This document shows positions 60,101 through 64,000 of a stretch of DNA of 64,000 nucleotides, one piece after another. Each line of letters opens with the position of its first letter. Position 1 is the stretch's first letter. Source of the DNA: Streptomyces sp. RKAG290 (lineage in GTDB: Bacteria; Actinomycetota; Actinomycetes; Streptomycetales; Streptomycetaceae); the NCBI RefSeq assembly GCF_023701695.1, contig NZ_JAJOZC010000001.1:1736001-1800000 (forward strand), given 5' to 3'. The position numbers and the translations under genes are program-made. The notes beneath the pieces were generated by a model. The model searched no databases, had not been told where the DNA came from, and worked only from the letters and a program-made list of their open reading frames with translations.

Positions 60101-63100
60101 ATCGCCACCGACGGGGTCGGGGGCGTCGAGCCAGTACGTGGTGCGGTCGAAGGCGTACGTGGGCAGCTCCACCTTGCGGCCGCCGCGGCCGTCGAGGACT
60201 TCGGCCCAGCGGACGCCGGGGCCGCCGGCGACGTGCAGTCGGGCAAGGGCGGCGAGCAGGGTGGAGACCTCGGGCCGGCCCTTGCGCAGGACGGGCACGG
60301 TGAGGGGGTCGGGCGAGTGGTGCGGGGCGGCCTCGGTGAGTGCGGTGAGCACCGCGTCGGGACCGAGTTCCACGAAGCGGGTGACGCCCTTGCCCGAGAG
60401 GTGGGCGACGCCGTCGGCGAACCGTACGGCTTCGCGGACGTGGCGTACCCAGTACTCGGGCGAGGTCAGCTGCTCGGCGGTCGCTTCCGCGCCGGTCACG
60501 TGGGACATGACGCGCATCGAGGGAGCGGTGTACGAGAGCGTCTCCGCGACCTTTCGGAACGCGTCGAGCATGGGTTCCATGAGGGGTGAGTGGAAGGCGT
60601 GCGACACGTTCAGCCGCTTCGTGCGACGCCCCAATCCGGCGAAGTGCTCCGCCACGGCGAGCGTCGGCGCCTGCGCACCCGACAGCACCACGGCCGAGGG
60701 ACCGTTGACCGCCGCGAGCCCCACCCCCTCACCCAGCAGCGGAAGCACCTCGTCCTCCGACGCGGCCACCGCCACCATCACTCCGCCCACCGGCAGTGCC
60801 TGCATCAACCGCCCGCGTGCGACGACCAGTTCGGCCGCGTCCGCCGGCGAGAGCACCCCCGCCACATGGGCCGCCGTGATCTCTCCGATCGAGTGACCCG
60901 CCAGGAAGTCCGCACGCACCCCCCAGGACGCCACCAGCCGGAACAACGCCGTCTCCACCGCGAACAGCGCGGCCTGGGCGAACATCGTCCCGTTGAGCAG
61001 TTCGGCGTCCTCGCCCCACATCACCTCACGCAGCGAACGTCCCAGCCGGGCGTCCAGCTCGGCGACCACCGCGTCGAACGCCTCGGCGAACACCGGGAAC
61101 ACCTCGTACAGCTCGCGGCCCATCCCGAGCCGCTGCGCACCCTGCCCCGTGAACAGGAACGCGGTCAGACCCTCCGGGGAGGTACCCGCCGACACGACGG
61201 CATCCGCACTCTCCCGGCCCGCCGCCAGATCGGTCAGCGCGCGCACCGCACCCGCACGGTCCGCGGACACCACCACGGCACGGTGGTCCAGCACCGCACG
61301 CGTCGTCGCCAGCGAATAGCCCACGTCCGCCAACGACTCACCCGGGTGGGACTCCACGTGAGCGAGCAGACGTCCCGCCTGCGCAGCCAGCGCATCGGTG
61401 GTCCTGGCAGACAGGGGCAGCGGCAGGACGGGCAGTGGTCCGGCGGGAGCGGCGGAGCCGTGCGGGCCGTGCGGCGCGGAGGTCGCGGTGTCGTCCTGGG
61501 GTGCTTCCTCGATGATGACGTGGGCGTTCGTGCCGCTGAGCCCGAAGGAGGAGACTCCCGCGCGCCGGGGCCGGTCGTGCGCCTCCCAGCTGACCGGTTC
61601 GGTCAGCAGTCGTACGCCGCCGGCCTCCCAGTCCACCTCGGGTGACGGCTCGTCGACGTGCAGGGTGCGGGGCAGCAGCCCGTTGCGCAGGGCCATCACC
61701 ATCTTGATCACTCCGCTGACACCCGCGGCGGCCTGGGCGTGCCCGATGTTCGACTTGACCGAGCCGAGCCACAGCGGGCGGTCGGCGGGGCGGTCCTGGC
61801 CGTACGTGGCCAGCAGGGCCTGCGCCTCGATCGGGTCGCCCAGCCGGGTGCCGGTGCCGTGCCCCTCCACCGCGTCCACATCGGCCGGGACCAGGCCGGC
61901 GGCCGACAGTGCCTTTCGGATGACGCGCTGCTGGGAGGGGCCGTTGGGGGCGGTCAGTCCGTTGGAGGCGCCGTCCTGGTTGATGGCGCTGCCCCGGACC
62001 ACCGCGAGGACGGGGTGTCCGTTGCGACGGGCGTCGGAGAGGCGCTCCACCAGCAGGAGGCCGACTCCCTCGGCCCAGCTCGTGCCGTCGGCGGCGCCCG
62101 CGAACGCCTTGGACCGCCCGTCGGCGGCGAGACCGCGCTGCCGGCTGAAGTCGATGAAGATCTCCGGGGTCGGCATGACGGTGACACCACCCGCCAGGGC
62201 CAGGTCGATCTCTCCGGTGCGCAGCGCCTGGCAGGCCATGTGGAGGCTGACGAGGGAGGAGGAGCAGGCGGTGTCCACCGTGACGGCGGGCCCTTCGAGG
62301 CCCAGCGCGTAGGCGACGCGGCCGGAGGCGATGCTGCCCGCGCTGCCGTTGCCGAGGTAGCCGGCCAGGTCGTCGGGGACGTCCGTGACCCGGCTGCCGT
62401 ACTCGTGGTACATCACTCCGGCGTAGACACCGGTCTGGCTGCCGCGCAGCGTGTCCGGGTCGATTCCGGCGCGCTCGAACGTCTCCCACGCGGACTGCAG
62501 CAGCAGGCGTTGCTGCGGGTCCATCGCGAGGGCCTCCCGCGGCATGATGCCGAAGAACGCGGGGTCGAACTCGGCCGCGTCGTAGAGGAATCCGCCTTCG
62601 CGCACGTAGGTGCGGCCGGGGAGCCCCGGCTCCGGGTCGTAGAGGGCGTCGGCGTCCCAGCCCCGGTCGGCGGGGAAGTCGCCGATGGCGTCGACGCCGT
62701 CCGCGACGAGGTCCCACAGGTCCTCGGGCGACCGGACGCCTCCGGGGAAGCGGCAGCTGATGGCCACCACCGCGATCGGGTCGTCGTCGACGGCCGCGAG
62801 CGGGGTGGCGGTGGGAGCGGTGCGGGTCATGCCGGTGAGCAGGGTGTCGAGGTACCCGGCCACGGCACGGGAGTTGGGGTAGTCGAAGACCAGTGTCGCG
62901 GGCAGTCGGAGCCCGGTGGAGCCGACCAGCAGGTTGCGCAGTTCCACGGCGGCGAGGGAGTCGAATCCCTGGTCGCGGAAGGCCGAGTCGGGGCCGACGG
63001 CCTCGGAGGACGGCTGGCCGAGCACGGAGGCGACCTGGGTGCGGACCGTGTCCAGCAGGATGCGGGCCCGCTCGTCGGGGGTCGCGCCGGCCAGGCGGCG

Positions 63101-64000
63101 TTCCAGTGCGGAGCCGGTGGCGGCCGCGCTGACGGTGCGGCGCGCGGGAGCACGGACCCGGCCGCGCAGGAGTGCGGGCACGTCGTCGCTGCGGGCGGCG
63201 AGCGCTGCCGCGTCGATGGTGAGGGGGACGACGGCGGCTTCCTCGGCGACGAGGGCGGCGTCGAAGAGCTCCAGGCCCCGGTGGGCGGGGATAGCCGGCA
63301 GGCCGAGCCGCCGCATCCGGTCCAGGTCGGCTTCGGTGAGGTCGCCGCCGAGCCCGGTACTGACGTCCCACATGCCGAAGGCGATGGATGTCGCGGGCAG
63401 TCCGGCCGCCGCGCGGTGGGTGGCGAGAGCGTCCAGGAAGACGTTGGCCGCCGCGTAGTCGGCCTGTCCGGCCGCGAGGACGAGGCCGCCCGCCGAGGAG
63501 AACATGACGAACGCGGTGAGGTCGGTGTCCCTGGTCAGTTCGTGCAGGTTCCAGGCGCCCTCGGCCTTGGGGCGCAGGACGGCGTCGAACCGTTCGGGTG
63601 TGAGGCTGCCGACCAGTCCGCCGTCGGCGACGGCCGCCGCGTGCACGACGGCGCGCAGCGGGTGCCCGGCGTCGATCCCGGCGAGCAGGGAGGCCAGTCC
63701 GGCACGGTCGGCGACGTCGCACGCGGCTATCGCGACCTCGGCACCGAGACCCGTCAGTTCCGCGGCGAGGTCCTTCGCGCCGGGGGCGTCGATGCCGCGC
63801 CGGCCGGCCAGCAGGAGATGCCGTACGCCGTGCTCGGTGACGAGGTGACGTGCGGTGAGTGCCCCGAGGCCGCTGGTGCCTCCGGTGATCAGCACCGTGC
63901 CGGTGGTGTCCCAGGGGGCGGACGGTGCAGGCTCGGGCGCGGTGACCGGGCCCAGCCGTGGCACCCACAAGGCGCCGTCACGCAGCGCGGCCTCGGGTTC
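57146..64000 (-). CDS. PKS-A: C-terminal part of a PKS with one full module (5' end outside window)
   Basis: 2,284 residues seen; the frame is open to the window edge, so the start is missing. First a KR (about 63,960-63,400; [15 protein letters not shown]) and ACP (63,090-62,850; [11 protein letters not shown]) of an incomplete module; then a full module: KS 62,790-61,510 (DTACSSS), AT 61,160-60,180 (GHSIGE, HAFH: malonyl), DH 60,110-59,250 ([10 protein letters not shown]), KR 58,580-57,850 ([19 protein letters not shown]-type Asp), ACP 57,700-57,500 ([11 protein letters not shown]). The C-terminal docking region ([19 protein letters not shown] plus a second helix) is the same type as that of PKS-E. 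The full module should add a malonyl unit and leave a C=C. Loading modules and the first KS must lie to the right. Confidence 0.9.
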   Translation of the reverse strand, partial: EPEAALRDGALWVPRLGPVTAPEPAPSAPWDTTGTVLITGGTSGLGALTARHLVTEHGVRHLLLAGRRGIDAPGAKDLAAELTGLGAEVAIAACDVADRAGLASLLAGIDAGHPLRAVVHAAAVADGGLVGSLTPERFDAVLRPKAEGAWNLHELTRDTDLTAFVMFSSAGGLVLAAGQADYAAANVFLDALATHRAAAGLPATSIAFGMWDVSTGLGGDLTEADLDRMRRLGLPAIPAHRGLELFDAALVAEEAAVVPLTIDAAALAARSDDVPALLRGRVRAPARRTVSAAATGSALERRLAGATPDERARILLDTVRTQVASVLGQPSSEAVGPDSAFRDQGFDSLAAVELRNLLVGSTGLRLPATLVFDYPNSRAVAGYLDTLLTGMTRTAPTATPLAAVDDDPIAVVAISCRFPGGVRSPEDLWDLVADGVDAIGDFPADRGWDADALYDPEPGLPGRTYVREGGFLYDAAEFDPAFFGIMPREALAMDPQQRLLLQSAWETFERAGIDPDTLRGSQTGVYAGVMYHEYGSRVTDVPDDLAGYLGNGSAGSIASGRVAYALGLEGPAVTVDTACSSSLVSLHMACQALRTGEIDLALAGGVTVMPTPEIFIDFSRQRGLAADGRSKAFAGAADGTSWAEGVGLLLVERLSDARRNGHPVLAVVRGSAINQDGASNGLTAPNGPSQQRVIRKALSAAGLVPADVDAVEGHGTGTRLGDPIEAQALLATYGQDRPADRPLWLGSVKSNIGHAQAAAGVSGVIKMVMALRNGLLPRTLHVDEPSPEVDWEAGGVRLLTEPVSWEAHDRPRRAGVSSFGLSGTNAHVIIEEAPQDDTATSAPHGPHGSAAPAGPLPVLPLPLSARTTDALAAQAGRLLAHVESHPGESLADVGYSLATTRAVLDHRAVVVSADRAGAVRALTDLAAGRESADAVVSAGTSPEGLTAFLFTGQGAQRLGMGRELYEVFPVFAEAFDAVVAELDARLGRSLREVMWGEDAELLNGTMFAQAALFAVETALFRLVASWGVRADFLAGHSIGEITAAHVAGVLSPADAAELVVARGRLMQALPVGGVMVAVAASEDEVLPLLGEGVGLAAVNGPSAVVLSGAQAPTLAVAEHFAGLGRRTKRLNVSHAFHSPLMEPMLDAFRKVAETLSYTAPSMRVMSHVTGAEATAEQLTSPEYWVRHVREAVRFADGVAHLSGKGVTRFVELGPDAVLTALTEAAPHHSPDPLTVPVLRKGRPEVSTLLAALARLHVAGGPGVRWAEVLDGRGGRKVELPTYAFDRTTYWLDAPDPVGGDVTGLGQTAAAHPLLSAVVASPEAGGVVLTGRLSVRTHPWLADHDVLGTVLLPGTGYIELAIRAGEEVGCEVVEELTIEALMPLPPHGGLAVQVVVDAPDAGGRCSLAVYSRADDAPAGAPWSKHASGVLAPGTGQAPPPDAFAPAPADWPPTGATEVDISGVYDYLTGQGYGYGPMFRGLRGIWSRGRETFAEVSLPEDSLDVGKDFRLHPSILDAALSATDFMDGRRPQDVGGTQLPFAWSGVTLHAAGSSRLRVRITAVESHRSQGSDAVRLELTDPGGTPVATIDSLVVRPVTAAKVNAAAAAGGGEHETVFQLVTQQLPLGAAVSAATDRWAVLGTAPDGASAAGPGAAYPDLLALGAALTGGAPVPDVVLLPVPTATDHDDIPAAVRSVTGGILTTLQSWLADERYAHSRLMVVTRNALPLKESEPAGVDLVQAPVWGLLRSAQEEYPGRFVLVDSDGTAAARESLPAVAASGEPEAILRGAEVRVPRLARVAASAPTAPLPWDAEGTVLITGGTSGLGAVVARHLVETHGVRHLLLAGRRGQDAPGATELRDALNGLGARVTLAACDTSDRAAVDGLLAAIPAAHPLTAVVHAAAVMDNALLAALTPAQVDTVMRPKVDAAWNLHEATRGLDLKAFILFSSCAGLVVGVGQGNYAAANRFLDALSAHRRSAGLPATSLAFGLWETKTGLGGGVTHADLRRMRAMGMPALPTAEGLALLDEALELDQPVLVPIRVERDRHATAEPSHLLKEVLGAPERPAARKEVRAPAVTTVAAAATELTLEQRLSGMKAAERKRTVLDVVREQVAAVSHSVPATVDVSKGFTELGLDSLAAIDLRNRLQKATGLRLPATLMFDYPSPMVLADFLLEELPAGIEENTPDAAAGTAAAQNGPGTARTDAAIRQSLADIPVDALRESGLLDALLELADRPAAPASATESRTGAPQGETAQAGEAIRTMDVDDLVRAALASADPTRNPSEG

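Overview
The window is very GC-rich DNA whose genes have strong G/C third-position bias and GTG starts. It contains a large modular type I polyketide synthase (PKS) locus next to ordinary actinobacterial genes. A Streptomyces-like actinomycete chromosome is the best fit; the species cannot be named from this sequence.

Left flank (about 1-5,500): a GNAT acetyltransferase, a translationally coupled pair of exported lipoproteins (NodB-like deacetylase and YVTN beta-propeller), a serine/threonine ATP-binding regulator (RsbW-like), an enoyl-CoA hydratase and a cold-shock-domain protein. Several end in clear stem-loop terminators. This looks like housekeeping sequence, and the biosynthetic locus probably begins with the amide hydrolase at 5,574.

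Assembly line (about 5,574-64,000, mostly minus strand). I number the PKS genes in the proposed order of use: PKS-A (57146-64000, cut by the window edge), PKS-B (51925-57138), PKS-C (33767-44505), PKS-D (28765-33619), PKS-E (17907-28716) and PKS-F (6628-17910, ending in a thioesterase). Together they hold nine complete modules plus one partial. Eight complete modules carry KS-AT-DH-KR-ACP; PKS-D lacks DH. The second KR of PKS-C is dead. Eight ATs look malonyl-specific, and only the first AT of PKS-E carries methylmalonyl motifs. Read colinearly, the last nine modules give a lactam with a C2-C9 tetraene (8-methyl), 11-hydroxy, 13-keto and a C14-C19 triene, i.e. a polyene macrolactam.

Central island (44,506-51,848): plus-strand genes for a discrete ACP, a transposase-derived DNA-binding-like protein, a stand-alone amino-acid adenylating enzyme and an MFS exporter, then minus-strand genes for a TetR regulator and a ferredoxin-reductase-type flavoprotein. 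The ACP, the adenylating enzyme and the VinJ-like amide hydrolase at 5,574 match the aminoacyl-protection logic known from vicenistatin-type macrolactams: an amino-acid starter is carried on the ACP, capped by an aminoacyl group during chain growth, then uncapped so that the amine can close the lactam. The genes that make the starter, its dedicated acyltransferase and the loading modules are not seen and presumably lie right of the window.

Four PKS genes are interrupted by eight single-base deletions, nearly all in C/G runs. Restoring one base at each rejoins every gene in frame, so I treat each as one gene and the breaks as probable sequence errors.
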